From Sipunculus nudus (taxonomy: Eukaryota > Annelida > Sipuncula > Golfingiida > Sipunculidae), in the NCBI GenBank assembly GCA_026874595.1, contig CM049308.1, positions 48,553,327-48,617,326 of the forward strand: a DNA stretch of 64,000 nt, written 5' to 3'. Under the pieces are notes generated by a model. The model was not told where the DNA came from. It did not search any database and was given only the letters and a program-made list of their open reading frames with translations. The position numbers and the translations under genes were made by a program. Position 1 is the stretch's first letter. Each line of letters begins with the position of its first letter. Of the stretch, positions 47,350 to 60,000 are shown piece by piece.

Positions 47350-48479
47350 TTTTCTACTATTATGCACTTTTTCTCCAGTCACCTGACAGGTTTCGACTGA
47401 TGCACACTTTTGATCTTCACTCACATGTCAGATTTTCTACAGATGCACACATTTTATTCAATTACCTGACAGGTTTTCTGCTGATACATAATTTTTCTCC
47501 ATTATACTAACAGGTTTCCTATTGATGCACACTTTTGATCTCCATTCACCTGACAGGTTTTCTACTGATGCACACTTTTGATCTCCATTCACCTGACAGG
47601 TTTTCTTTTGATGCACACTTTTGATCTCAATTCACCTGACAGGTTTTCTTTTGATGCACACTTTTGATCTCCATTCACCTGTCAGGTTTTCTTTTGATGC
47701 ACACTTACGATCTCCATTCACCTGACAGATTTTCTTTTGATGCACACTTTTGATCTCCATTCACCTGACATGTTTTCTTTTGATGCACACTTACGATCTC
47801 CATTCACCTGACAGATTTTCTATTGATGCACACTTATGATCTCCATTCACCTGTCAGGTTTTCTTTTGATGCATACTTATGATCTCCATTCACCTGACAG
47901 GTTTTCTTTTGATGCACACTTATGATCTCCATTCACCTGACAGGTTTCCTTTTGATGCACACTTATGATCTCCATTCACCTGACAGGTTTTCTACTGATG
48001 TACACTTTTGATCTCCATTCACCTGACAGGTTTTCTACTGATGTACACTTTTGATCTCCATTCACCTGAAAGGTTTTCTATAATTGCACACTTTTTCTCT
48101 AGTCACCTGAAAAGGTGACTATTAATGCACACTTTTAATTTCTATTCACCTCATAAGTTTTCTACTGATGCACACTTTTTCTCCATTCACCTGACATGTT
48201 TTCTGCTGATACATATTTTTTCTCCAAACACCTGACAGGTTTTCTACTGATACATAATTTTTCTCCAATCACCTGACAGGTTTTCTACTAATACATAATT
48301 TTTCTCCAATCACCTGACAGGTTTTCTACTGATACATAATTTTTCTCCAACCACCTGACAGGTTTTCAACTGATACATAATTTTCCTCCAATAACCTGAC
48401 AGGTTTTCTACTGATACATCATTTTTCTCCAATCACCTGACAGGTTTTCTATCAATACACATTTTTTCTCTCAACTCAC
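47350..48479 (-). repeat. 41-43-bp minisatellite made of an exon 3' end plus its 5' splice site
   Basis: About 26 tandem units fill the intron from the donor of the exon at 48480 nearly to the next acceptor. On the gene strand a unit reads GATAGAAAACCTGTCAGGTG, then ATTGGAGAAAAA or AATGGAGATCAAAAG and TGTGCATCA. The true junction reads GAAAGAAAACCTCTCAGGTG, then AGTTGAGAG, so the unit is a mutated copy of exon end plus donor. Units near the exon are 41 bp (TCCAATCACCTGACAGG on plus). Those farther away are 43 bp and more uniform (GATCTCCATTCACCTGACAG). Confidence 0.9.
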
Positions 48480-48648
48480 CTGAGAGGTTTTCTTTCAATG
48501 CAAACTTTTTGAGAACAGTCTTTCAGAAAAGATGGTGGACTTTCCTGTACAACATGTTGAATTCGAAGCCTTGTTTTAAGGTACTCAACGAAGCGTTTCA
48601 TGAAGGCAACAAAGTGCTCAGCATTGCGAATATTCCCTGGAACAGCCT
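48480..48648 (-). CDS. ERCC2: XPD exon, residues ~317-373, Arch domain; its 3' end seeds a minisatellite
   Basis: A 169-bp exon in phase 1-2, running from [12 protein letters not shown] through [16 protein letters not shown] to VCIERKPL and a split Arg. It matches human ...[14 protein letters not shown]...RVCIQRKPLR. The acceptor is TATTTGAGCAG and the donor is GTGAGT, the best donor of the local series. Starting at this donor the intron is a long tandem array whose units repeat the last ~25 bases of the exon plus the start of the intron (see 47350-48479). Use of any repeat copy as donor would read AGG TGA, an immediate stop. Confidence 0.95.
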
Positions 48649-48781
48649 CTGCTCAAATACAACAAAGTCTCTCATAATGATGATATATTTAATTCCTTAT
48701 GAGTAGAGATACTCTGATAACTGGGAGTATGACCCATTTTACTTGTAAATGAGGTATCCTTGAATACTTGTTTTTAAAACA
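48649..48781. other. Intron, acceptor side of the 48.5-kb exon
   Basis: Short plain intron between the exon and the next family A element. Nothing else recognised. Confidence 0.4.
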
Positions 48782-50573
48782 AAAAAGTGACCCATGGGTC
48801 ATGACGCTCAGCTGACTAGGAAGACATTCACAAAAGGAATTTAATCATCTGAATGCTTAATTTTGTATGTGGTATCCCCATTCAACTGTAGCAACTGAAG
48901 TTCTTCAAAATCAACCAAAAGAAAATATTTCATAACAACATGTCAAGTAATTCCCATTAAATCTAGTGTTTTTGTATGCAGTCAGCTCCGCTAAGAATGA
49001 CCATGCACATTTTTGAAGGACATCCCAGGATGTCAAGACAGAAGATTCTAGGTCCAACAGTGAAGTTTTGTACCCTGTCTGATTATGTGGGTGCATAAAT
49101 TATGTTTTTGACTTATAGCATGCAAAATATAGGTCATCATGATCTAAATTCAGGTTTCCATAGAGATTTGCCCAAGACTTCCCTGTATGTCACATCAGAA
49201 CATTCTAGAGCTAGCGGAAACAATTTATGTCTGTCTGACTTTCAGGGTGCTAAAAATCATGTTTTTGGCCCATAATTCACAGAATAGGTCACCATGACCT
49301 ATTTTCAGGTTTTCATGCAGATTTACCCAGGACCTGCCTGAATGTCATGTTAAAAGAATCTAGGCCAAATGGATACAATTTGTGCCCCTCCTGACTCTCT
49401 TGGTACTTAAAATTATGTTTTTAGCTCGTAGTTCGCAAAATATAGGTATCCATGACCAAATTTCAGGTTTCCAAGGAGACTTGCCTAAGGCCTTCCTGGA
49501 TGTACAGTCAGAAGTTTCTAGGTCTTAAGGTAATGGTCTGTGCCCTATTACTTAAGGGCCAGAATGCTTCATCTGAATGTTTCAAAAATTGAGAAAAAAA
49601 TTGTGTAAAAATTAAAAAAAAATAAAGGTTGCACCACCAGTCTTCAGGAACCGATGAAACACTTCATGATCAATATGCATGGACAGAATCATGGTAATCA
49701 ATGCAATAGTTATTCAGATAATGGAGCTTTTGAATCAAATTTTTAATTATGCTTGGGGGGGGGGGGGTACTTTTGAGTCCCATAGCTCAGAGGATACAGG
49801 TCACAGTGACCTAATTTCGGTTTCCAAGGAAATTTTTATGACCACCATGGGTTTCTTGTTAGAAGATTCTAGGCCTAGCTGATACCTTTCCGGCCCTATC
49901 TGACCAAGTGCTCAAAATCATATTCTCAGCCTGTAGTTTGCAAAATATAGGTCACCAAGACCTATTTTCAAGTTTCATAGTAGATTTGCCTAGGGCCTCC
50001 CTGGATGTACAGTGAGAAGTTTCTAGGTCTAACGGTTACAATTTTTGCAAAATATAGGTCACCGTGACCTTATTTCAAGTTTCATAGTAGATTTGCCTAG
50101 GGCCTTCCTTTATGTACAATTAGAAGTTTCTAGGTCTAATAGTTATGATTTTTGCCCTGTTATTGACAGACTGCTTCATCTGAAGGTCTCAAAAAATGCG
50201 TGAAAATTAGAAAAAAATAAGGTCATGCCACCAGTCTTCAGGAAATGATGAAACACTCCATGATCTAAATGCATGGAAAAAATCATGGCTATAAAAGCAT
50301 TAGTTATTAAGATACTGGAGCTTTTGTATCAAACTTTTAATTATTCTTGTGGGGGGGGGGGGGGTACTTTAAAGCCCAATAGCTTGGAGGATGCAGGTCA
50401 CAGTAACCTAATTTCAGGTTTCCATGGACTTCAGTTGGAAGTTTCTAGGTGCAGCGTTTATGCTTTGGCCTCTGTTAATGGAAGGGCAGACAGACAGAGG
50501 GACAGACAGACAGATGACAGACAAGGAATGATTACTATAGCTTAGATGACTTTCAGTCAGCTGAGCTAAAAAG
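48782..50573 (+). mobile_element. Family A2 element, both ends present (~1.8 kb)
   Basis: The 5' terminus AAGTGACCCATGGGTCATGA / GCTCAGCTGA is at 48782 and the 3' terminus GTCAGCTGAGCTAAAAA at 50573. The interior is worn A2 modules (TTCTAGGTCCAACAGTG, ATATAGGTCACCAAGACC, CACCAGTCTTCAGGAA) with G13-14 runs at 49755-49767 and 50351-50364. Non-coding. Confidence 0.72.
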
Positions 50574-50859
50574 TCAAAGCAAATATATCTTGTTATTCCA
50601 GCAATAGAAAACTTTGAAAAATAAATAATAATGATAATCAGCATGTTCAATATTGAATGTAATCTTCATAGTGCACAGATTAAGAAAAAATACACAAAGA
50701 TAATGCAAAATAATGATCAAAACATATTTTAATATGATTTACATATGTCTTATCACTGTCTGTAATTTTTTTCTTTCATCCAGATCTGGCCTGAACTGTA
50801 TGTATATCTGTCACAGACACATACCACATAGTAGTTTTTTTCATATAAACAAGACTAAC

Positions 50860-50993
50860 CCTCTAGAACTTCATCAGGCAGGACAGGATTGGACAAAATG
50901 ACGTCAGTGTTACGAGCCACACTGGCATCCTGAAGGCCCTCCACCAGTCGACTGTACTCCTGCTGTAACCTCTGAGCATCAGTGTCTTTTATT
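50860..50993 (-). CDS. ERCC2: XPD exon, residues ~272-317, Arch domain
   Basis: A 134-bp exon in phase 2-1. It encodes [20 protein letters not shown], followed by [20 protein letters not shown] and EVLE. The Asp equivalent to human Asp312, a common human polymorphic site, is present. The acceptor is ATATTTCAG and the donor is GTTAGT. It splices in frame to the next exon through a Glu codon split G|AG. Confidence 0.95.
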
Positions 50994-52094
50994 CTGAAAT
51001 ATACACAGAAACTCACCTTTCTCATATGTTACACAGGAAAATTTATTTTGGTCTGCCCCTGTGTTTTCTTTTGCTTTAAAAGAAATCAAGGGCCAAAGGA
51101 CTCAATGCTCCCACTGAAATTTTTTTCTGGCATCACTGATAAATGTGACAATTATTTTACTTCTTGCAGGGTTCTACAATTTATTCTAATTGCAAACCTG
51201 CAGAATATTCCTGCGGGAAAAAGAATTTAAGCAAAAATCTCCTATTTATGATCATTATGAACTGGCTGCTGTAAGTGCTATGCTGGGATTTGAAAAATGT
51301 GTAGAGGACACTTGTCTTTGTTCAAATTTGCACTGTCTGATGTAATGCAAGGGTATGGTCAACATTCTATTTAAAGGAAAGATATACATTGTGTCTGACT
51401 GTACAGCCATCACCATCAATTCAGTCCATTTCACACTGATTAGTCACAGCCAGGGAGAACAGACTGTTTGACTCAAGATGTTTTAGCTTTATCAAATAGC
51501 TACAGGTTACTTGTAGTCAAGACTCCAGCCTTGCACACTCCTTAAGCCTAATTTTGATAGAGCTGATAGACATGATGCCACACAAGCCAAGCAAGAAGCT
51601 GAGAGAGACTGCCACTGTTTTACCCATTCCGGTGACTGAAGGAAGCTACCACATCCAAAGCCGCAAAGCCAAAGGCAAGACACAAGACCCACACTGATCT
51701 CAATGACAAGTACTAAGACAAACCAGAGAGTACAACTCGTGCAAATGTTAATGGAAGGATAATTGTTTTCTTCATCAGCAAAGAACAGATTGTCTGGGTG
51801 TGTATTCACAGCCAGAGAGAACAGATTGTCTGGGTGTGTATTCACAGCCAGAGAAAACAGATTGTCTTGATGTGTATTAACAAGAGAGAATAGAATGTCT
51901 GTATGTGCATTCATACCTGAAGGGAACAGACTGTTTGAGTGTCTTCTATAACTGATTTCAGCTGATACTGAGGGTGCTTCATGATTTTCATTTTTACAGA
52001 CCCAGGGTATAAGTCATATTTGGCATTCACACATTAAGATAACTTAGTTAGGAAGATCAGAGAATAGGAAGATACTGGTAATATGCATACAGAC
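50994..52094. other. Intron with a short 39-bp tandem repeat
   Basis: 51775-51945 holds about four units of ~39 bp (AACAGATTGTCTGGGTGTGT, ATTCACAGCCAGAGAG); a lone related unit lies at 51443-51475. A 135-codon minus-strand open frame over this region reads the repeat and plain intron and has no known similarity. Nothing else recognised. Confidence 0.6.
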
Positions 52095-52191
52095 CTGTCA
52101 ATATGTTGTTTGAGATTTTCCACATTTTGTACACACCGGTCCAAAGTTTTCCTTGATATTGTGACACTCATTGATTCTATACATACATTAT
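52095..52191 (-). CDS. ERCC2: XPD exon, residues ~240-272, start of Arch domain
   Basis: A 97-bp exon in phase 1-2. After the split Asp it reads NVCIESMSVTISRKTLDRC, then VQNVENLKQHID and a split Arg. The Cys equivalent to human Cys259 is present. This segment leads from the first helicase domain into the Arch domain, which with the Fe-S domain forms the pore for single-stranded DNA (family knowledge). The acceptor is ATTGTAG. The donor GTCTGT lacks the usual A/G at +3, so it may be weak. Confidence 0.94.
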
Positions 52192-52801
52192 CTACAATGG
52201 AAGCAGACACCTGATAAAAGCCAATAAGGTGGTTGTAGACATCATCAAAGAAGCACTCATCCTTTAATCAATTCAACTCATCAGCATGACAAAATTATTG
52301 AAGCAACAATTTTTATGCACATTTTAACTAACCACACTGATCATTTTACATCCTTAATCTGTGCAGGATTTCCACCTGGGAAGAAGAGTACATTTTCTTG
52401 GGTTGGTGAGAAGGGGACTGGCTGGTATGTTTGTGTAGGATATGACAGAGCTCTCTCATGTGAGGGAATTTTAAGGACTCTCCCAAGCAAAAAGAGTCTG
52501 TTTAGTGGTCTTAATTTCAGGGTCGGAGTTACCTGATTTGACGATAGGAACAGTTTTTTTTTTCTTCTTTGGTGGTATCAAATAATTAACACTAAAAAAA
52601 GAGCAATGAAACGGGTCTGATACCAGAAACACTGACTCCTAGTGCCTATATGCTTCAATACTTTGTATATAGCAACAGCAATAACTCATCCAAAATAAAT
52701 TTCATAATTTCACAAAGTTAAATATATTTCTGATGCTGAGCAGAGCTTCACATTTAGAAAATTCTTCTACCTGACCTACATAATTAATGAAGTCTGACTT
52801 A
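52192..52801. other. Intron, nothing recognised
   Basis: AT-rich intron. No repeat family, RNA gene or coding signal recognised. Confidence 0.45.
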
Positions 52802-55800
52802 AAAACAATGGACCCATGGGTCACGGCGCTCAGCTGAAGTTTGAAATTTTTGCAAATGCAAAATATTCTATTGTAATTTTTTCATTTATATAAGAATATG
52901 AGAAGCTAAGAGGAAAGGGGCTCTCCAACTTGATTATAGTAAAGTTCTAAATATATGATTGCAAACTAATACCCTGACAAGACTGTCATGAAGAAAAACA
53001 GTAAAAGTTTTGAGATACTGTGATGCATATGAAAATATACAGATGGACAGGCAAGTGGACAGAATGGACTAATACCTTTATATCCCTTTAAGGGAATAAT
53101 GCATTTAAGTTTAAATATAAGCCTATTTTTTAGCATATCCACTTTTTCCATTAAGTTTTTATTTTAATCCTTTTTTTTATTTACAAGTTTATAAATTTTT
53201 AAGAAAAAAAACCTGAAAATATAAGTTAAAATATTAGAATTGTTGCAAAAGTTGCAATTATTATATATCAAGAGTAAAACAAGGGACCCATGGGTCACGG
53301 CGCTCAGTTGTTATATATGATAAAAAATATGATTTGAGAAAGAGGCACATGCTGGTTTTGTGTGGTAATAAATATAAGCTTTATTATGAGTTGTTGGTGT
53401 TTAGCTTATGTATGATTTTGATAGTATCTTTGGAGACAGGGAAGAGGATTTCATTTATTTTATTAACAAATGGAGTGCTATTGTCACACAGATTTTGACT
53501 TGGCCATATAACTTATAAGCAGCACATATAATAAAAGAGTTTAACTATTTATTAAAATTTAATAACAAATATTGTGCCAATTTAATTTTTATTAAAAAAA
53601 AATAATAAGAAAATCATGATTTTTTTAAATAAAATATAACTGAAACGATTATTTAAATAATATTATAGAATATATTCATTAATGCATTCATGAATACATT
53701 TTGAAAGTATCTTCACTGGTATTCAAATATTTTCATTTTTACCTGAATTCCCATTCTTATGCAATCAAATTTTTTAATGCTGTACATATTCATATTTGTA
53801 TTCAAATACATTTGCAAAGCATTTGCACCATGTCTAGTATTTATTCAGTTTTAGCCAAACAATGATGTTGAGAATCCATTATATACAAAATTCACAAATT
53901 TAAATAATGATCAAAAGTACCTGGTTTTATGGCTTTTATTTATATTAAAAAAAAATAAATGTAATATATTCCCTTTTGACTACTTTCACATCAATCTACT
54001 CACTAGACACAGTAGGAATCTAGATTACTATTATCAACTGCATCTTTGTCTATCATTAATTTCCTTCATATGATCCCTAATGATTAGTAATGAATAATAT
54101 GATTTATTTTTTTATCATTAAAATTTAACTGAAAAATACCATAGGTGAAAGCATGGTGTTATTTGGAATAACATTGACATTCTATCCATCCATACAAGAT
54201 TCTTACATCATCAGTAACTGCAAGTTAATTTTCTGTTACTCATCAACTAACAAATTCCTTTTCTATTAATTTTTATTTAATTTGTTATAAAAAAACAATA
54301 CAAAATTATTAATTTATTGTTTATTGTAATGTTGTTTTTCAAAACAACTACTAGATGAGTTGGGTTGGACACCTAGATCAACTGTGGCTGGGCATTAGCT
54401 GCCTGGCTGCCCCAGTGTATGCTTCGCTCAAGCATGCATAATCTGATGAAAGGTCACATGGTCAACATACAGGTGACTGAAGAGGGGCTGGATTGAGCCT
54501 GGGTCTGACATGGTCTCATAAAAACATTAATAAAAGATACAATATTTGGCCAATTTCTTTCAGCTTTCTAAACTACAAAGATGAAATTCTTATGTGCGCA
54601 TGATATGAAAATTATATCAACAGTGCTCTCAGGAAATAAACGTGCCATGGTCACAGTTGGGCAAAATTTAAGGTACTAATTTTATATTTATACTTATAAC
54701 TTATAAAATTTGAAAAATTCAGAACTAATTTTTGGTATTCAATTGAATCTTGATTAAATAATGTTACATCCCTGAAAAAAAAATCTCTAGCTTCAGCAAT
54801 CCTCTTGTTAAGGGAGTAAATATATTTCTTGATTTTTTTAAAAGTGCATTATGTTTGGGCCCATAACTTAAAACAATTACGCAATACTGACATCATTTCT
54901 GGCATGTGCATAGCAGATGTATAGAAAAATATGTGTATTATATATGATCAAAGTCAGATCAGTGGTTTTGATATTAGGCAGTCCTACAGTGTAACAATGG
55001 TATTTTAATGGAAAATGAAGTTTTTTTTATTAATATTTCGAAGGAATTAAGTCCTAGTGATCAAATTCTTGGCATGGTAGGGGATTTTGGAGACATCTAA
55101 CTGTATGCCAAATTTAAGGAACTTAGAGCTGAAGCTGGGGAGCTGAGCTCTAGCAAACTCCATAACACTAGCTTGATGTAAACAATATGTGACATGGTGC
55201 TTGAAAACTTGAATAAAATCTACAGTTTTTGATCAACTGGTTTCAAATTTTTGGTGTTTACAGACAAAATGCTAACAAAAACATGCTGTGAAAATTAACT
55301 CCACAGTACTTACAGGAAAACACGTGCCATGGTCAAACTTGGGCATAATTTAAGGTACCAATTTTATATTTTTGCCAATATTTAAAAAAATTTAACAGAT
55401 AATGATCTAATTTTTGGTATACAATAAAATTTTGATCAATTAAAGTTGTATTACTGAAAAAAAGTCCCTACCTTTAACACTTTTGGTCTTAAGTGACCAA
55501 ATATCTTTCCTGATTTTTTTACCAAGTCCATTATGTTTGGGCCCATACCTTTTTTAAATTAAATAATACTGACTTAATTTCTGGCATGTACATAGGAACT
55601 ATATATAGGAATATTCATGGTAAATATGAAGAAAACCAGATGAGTGGTTTTGATATTAGGCAGTACTGAAGTATGAAAATAGATTTCTAATAAAAAATTG
55701 AGGTTTTTCCTTAATATCTTGAAGGAACGAAGTCCTATTGACCCAATTTTCGGCTAGTAGGAGATTTTGGGGACATCTAACTGTATAGCAAATTTCAGAT

Positions 55801-56851
55801 TCGTAGGTCCAATGGTGTGGAAACGTGCCAGTCTTACCGACGGACATCCGGACGGCACGACCGACGACGGAAAATGGACCACGACTATAGCTCAGATGAC
55901 TTAGAGTCAGCTGAGCTAAAAACTGAAAATATAAGTTAAAATATTATCTCAGCTTTAATTTATTACCGGAATTTCACAGCAGGTGAAGTTTTTTCTCTTC
56001 TGAAGTAAGGAATTCCTTGTCTGATGAACATCCACACTTTCATAGCAATACACCACTTGGTGGACACAATTAAATGTGCACTTTAATCATTGTTACCCTG
56101 GTGGTACAATACATAGCATAGACTAGAATAAGAATAAGTCGAATACAAAAAATAATAACATTCATCTAGTTTATGCAAATTCTGGGGGGGGGGGGGGTGT
56201 ATGAAAACTTGAATAAAAGCTACTCTTTTCAATCAATTTCTTTGAAATTTCAGATTTTAACAGATTAAATCCTTATAAATAAATATATGCTGTGAAAATT
56301 AAATCAACAGTGCTTACAGGGAAAACGTGCCATTGCCAAATTTGGACAAAATTTAAGGTATTAATTTTTTATTTATGCTAATAACTTGAAAAATTTGCAT
56401 AATTCAGATCTAATTTTGGGTAAACAATTGAATCTTGATTAAATAAAGTTATATTCCTGAAAAAAAGTCTCTAGCTTCAGCAATTTTCATGTTAGGTGAG
56501 TAAATATATTTCCTGATTTTTTGTATGTTCATAGAAAATGTATGGAAGAATATGAATACTAAATATGATCAAAAACAGATCAGTGGTTTTGATATTAGGC
56601 AGCCTTGAAGTGAAACAATGGCTTTTTTATGGAAAACTGAGGTTTTTCCTGTATATCTCGAAGGAACAAAGTCCTAATGACCCAATTTTTGGTATGGTAG
56701 GAGATTTTGGGGACATCTAAGTGTATGCAAAATTTTGGAATCGTAGGTCCAACAGTTTCAAAACGTGCCCTGTTAAAGGCCGGACGGCCGGACGGACGAT
56801 GGACAAAGGACCACAACTATAGCTCAGATGACTTATAGTCAGCTGAGCTAA
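52802..56851 (+). mobile_element. Family A4/A1 host element split by a full-length A3
   Basis: The 5' terminus CAATGGACCCATGGGTCACG / GCGCTCAGCTGA and TTTGAAATTTTTGCAAATGC match the copy at 63229. At 53276 it is interrupted by the A3 element. From 55922 the sequence continues (TGAAAATATAAGTTAAAATA, a phrase also found just before the insertion), then an A1 body with a G14 run at 56184-56197, and ends at about 56851 with GTCAGCTGAGCTA. That 3' end lies about 85 bases from the DEAH exon donor. Confidence 0.65.
53277..55921 (+). mobile_element. Family A3 element, full length, third copy
   Basis: From CAAGGGACCCATGGGTCACG / GCGCTCAGTTG to AGAGTCAGCTGAGCTAAAAA, about 2.64 kb, collinear with 18108-20716 and 22822-25443. 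The 3' GGAC stretch is replaced by GACGGACATCCGGACGGCAC. No open frame of note. Confidence 0.76.
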
Positions 56852-56935
56852 TGAAAGTACAAAACAAATGTTTCCTTATGCCCATCAACTGGATATCTGA
56901 ATATAACTCCCTTTACATGTAGCTGAATGCCTTAC

Positions 56936-57059
56936 CTATGTTATGAGCTTCATCAAACACAACTACGCTCTTCTTGGACAACTCCTTTGACACAAGATCA
57001 GCTATTTTGGGGTCTAGGAGGTAATAGTAGCTGTATACTACGATGTTGGCATGAGATAT
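56936..57059 (-). CDS. ERCC2: XPD exon, residues ~199-240, DEAH box (motif II)
   Basis: A 124-bp exon in phase 0-1. It includes [20 protein letters not shown] and then [14 protein letters not shown] is the Walker B/motif II box of the helicase (human 234-237), which coordinates Mg-ATP, and it is intact. The donor is GTAAGG. The acceptor is a short, weak-looking CACTTGTGTTGTAG. Most of its pyrimidine stretch overlaps the 5' terminus of a family A repeat that begins a few bases upstream of the exon, so the repeat may supply part of the 3' splice site. Confidence 0.96.
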
Positions 57060-57063
57060 CTAC

Positions 57064-57093
57064 AACACAAGTGACACATGGGTCATGATTCTA
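57064..57093 (+). mobile_element. Family A 5' terminus next to an XPD acceptor
   Basis: ACACAAGTGACACATGGGTC followed by ATGATTCTAAGG is a mutated family A 5' end, starting about 4-7 bases from the DEAH exon's 3' splice site. The GCTCAGCTGA block is degraded and the rest of the element is not clearly recognisable. Confidence 0.55.
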
Positions 57094-60000
57094 AGGCAGC
57101 ATGCATGGCCCAAGATATTATAAGCTATAACATATTATATTCACAACTTTCTGAAGAACTTGACTGTTGATTTCGTTATAGTTTTTGTGAGATCACAGAA
57201 ATTTACATGTCTGATTTGCATATTACCTGATAGTAAAAGGTCAAATATGTTATTACTATGGTAATGGGAGTTAAATTGGTGACATCACTGATATTTGTTG
57301 GTCTCAAAATACCCATTTAACATGAAAATAAAGAATAAATATGTTTTAGTTGGCACCAATGGTGTCATACAAAGGTTGAGCTATCTAAATTCAACATGCA
57401 GAGCAAAGCAATGCCATCAGTGCATAAATTATTAGGAAATTGGTTATTGTACAAATTTGTACTAAAAATAGATTGACTGTACAGAAATTCTCTGATTTTC
57501 AGTCAAACTCATGAAGATCTCTTTAGTCTTATTTGGATAAAACTATATAGGATATATGTCTGATTACTGGACACAATTTAATTTGAAGGTCAAATGCAAA
57601 GGGTATGATTGCTTTGCCAGTACTCTGACATGAGTGTAAGCACATGTAGATATCAACTGCTGAGAAAGTAGAATGACTGATGTAATTTGACAGATTTAAA
57701 ACATAATGTTACTATAGGATTTCAATGCAATACAGGTTTTTCATAATTTTATTTAAAAAATAAGGTTACAGTGACCTTGTTTTTTTTTGGTTTGGTATGA
57801 GAACTTGCATAACTAATTTCAAACAGAATTTGAAAAAATACGACTGTAATTTTTTATTGTACCTTGTTCATGGACAGTCCAATGGCTAGACAACCCACAA
57901 GGTGTATGACAAACTTAGGATCATCGCCATTAAAAGGAATATAAAAGCAGATATAAAGAATTACCTGTAGTGTGGACATATACAAGATTCTGTCATCTTG
58001 TTTATACTTCCATAAATTCAGTAAAAATTATTTCCTTCCATCACAAGTAAAACTGAGAGACTGATCAGACCAAGTTAATATTCCATTGTAAAGCTCAGAG
58101 AAAAAAACACACCTGGTGACAATACACAGTTATTGCTTTACAAACTGTAGATTCACATGCATTCTTTTGTATTAGGTTATGTCTCCCACCCTAATGTTAA
58201 TATCACCAGCTATGACAATGCTGCAGAATGGATGGCCACAGCATTACAGTTTAATAAATGCTTGGGACCATGACTTAAAGCATCAAGTTAGTTAACATAT
58301 TCTGTCTGGATGTCCAGCTAAATGTTTCTAGATGTAACCGTTACTGTATTTAAGCGTGTATAAAGTGATAAATTTTATCCAAGAGAGAGAGGGGGGGGGG
58401 GGGGCGTGCGTCTTATACAAGAATAGAGTTTTTTCAGCAACTTCAGGGCTGCTTGGGATAATTTACATCAATCAGCATTAATACTTTAGTCAAACTGGCC
58501 GCCTTGAATACAGGTGATCATGTCCGTACTATGTTAATATACACTCAATAAAGAACATTACAATGCTTTGTTTTTGTTTGAATTTATTATTATACATCAG
58601 ATTAAGATATGCACATAGTTTAATAATAATTTATAAGAAAGGGTTTGCCCTTGCTGCATTGACACAAGGATTTTAACAGAATCGATTTATCATATTTATC
58701 TATATGAAAGTCCTACCGACAGTAGAGCCAGTGATTTTCCTCAATTGAGTACGGAAGAGTGAAAACAACAGACTGAAAGGCAATTCCCAATCCTGAAAAT
58801 GTTTAAGTTTTAATGTATTTTTTGCAAAAAAAATATCTTGACAATTCACTTGAAACATGTGTGCAGTGATATAATTGTCAGATGCTCCTGACAGCGTACG
58901 GGGCTCACCAATGTACACAAGGTCCGAACTGGCTTTATTTGTGTGTTACACAGCAATCATGCAAGGCAGGCTGGGAACTTGGCTATATGCCATCCAGTAG
59001 CACTAATATGAATATTAAAACAAGGATGATTTTTTCACAGGGTGCCATATTTACCGCATAAAATATTCACAGTAAATGTTCAGTGAATGTGGACGCTGTC
59101 TGCTGGCTTGCACACTGACATACACGGAGACTTGCAGAAGGTACCTCGAACACAAGACAACCAGTAGCGTGTAATCATTATAAATATGAAGTGACCTTTC
59201 TTCAGGTGACTTTAAATACAATGTTTGTCAGGCTTGAAGTATTGGACTACGTCATGAAATGAATGTATTATGAAAGGCCAACAAAGTTTAAGAAAGGGAC
59301 CGTGTTTCTGCGGGACATAAATATGACAATTTTCCATGCAATTTTAAAATGTAACCTTGGATTAGGTGCTTACACTCTCTTGGGAAATCATCTATAAAAC
59401 AGTAACTGGACGAAAAACCTGGTTACAGGAGCACTGAAATGGCACAGTTAAATGTCATAAAATAATGTAGTTCACTACAGTTCTGTTGGGGTCATAACCT
59501 AATTACATGTTTTTTCTTCCACAGTGGCACAATGGAATCAATTCAAACCTAACCGATGTCGTTAACACTAACGTGGTATATTTTGTGAAAAAATTTGGTG
59601 ACTATGACATTATGGTAGACAAGCCGAAAAATAATTTTTGATAATATAAGATTAACACCAGATAAAAATTGAGGAAGCCTGGTTATGCAGAGCACCATGG
59701 TAGCATTGGTTTCGTGCGCCCTCACTGGCCTACCTCAAGCCACTTGTGAGACAATATTACGCTGATATGCAGTGAGTGTTTGAGGTGATCTCCCTCAAAT
59801 TATGCAGAAGACTGACATTCGATTGAAATAAATTTATTTATTTTTTATGAGTATGGTGTCAATGCCCTTTAATGACGTCTCTCTTGACATGGTAATTCTC
59901 AGTGGATGCAACCTCCTGGGCATTTGCCGAAAATAATTCTGACCAAAATTTGGGCCCTATAATTGTCTTATATACAAGGTCGCCTTATACACACATAAAT

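Noticed and set aside
51507-51914. 135-codon minus-strand frame with NTHPDNLFSLAV repeats, and the idea that its array is junction-derived
   Set aside because: The repeat is 39 bp (a multiple of three) in an XPD intron. Similarity of the unit to the 52.1-kb exon junction is limited to a few bases and not convincing.
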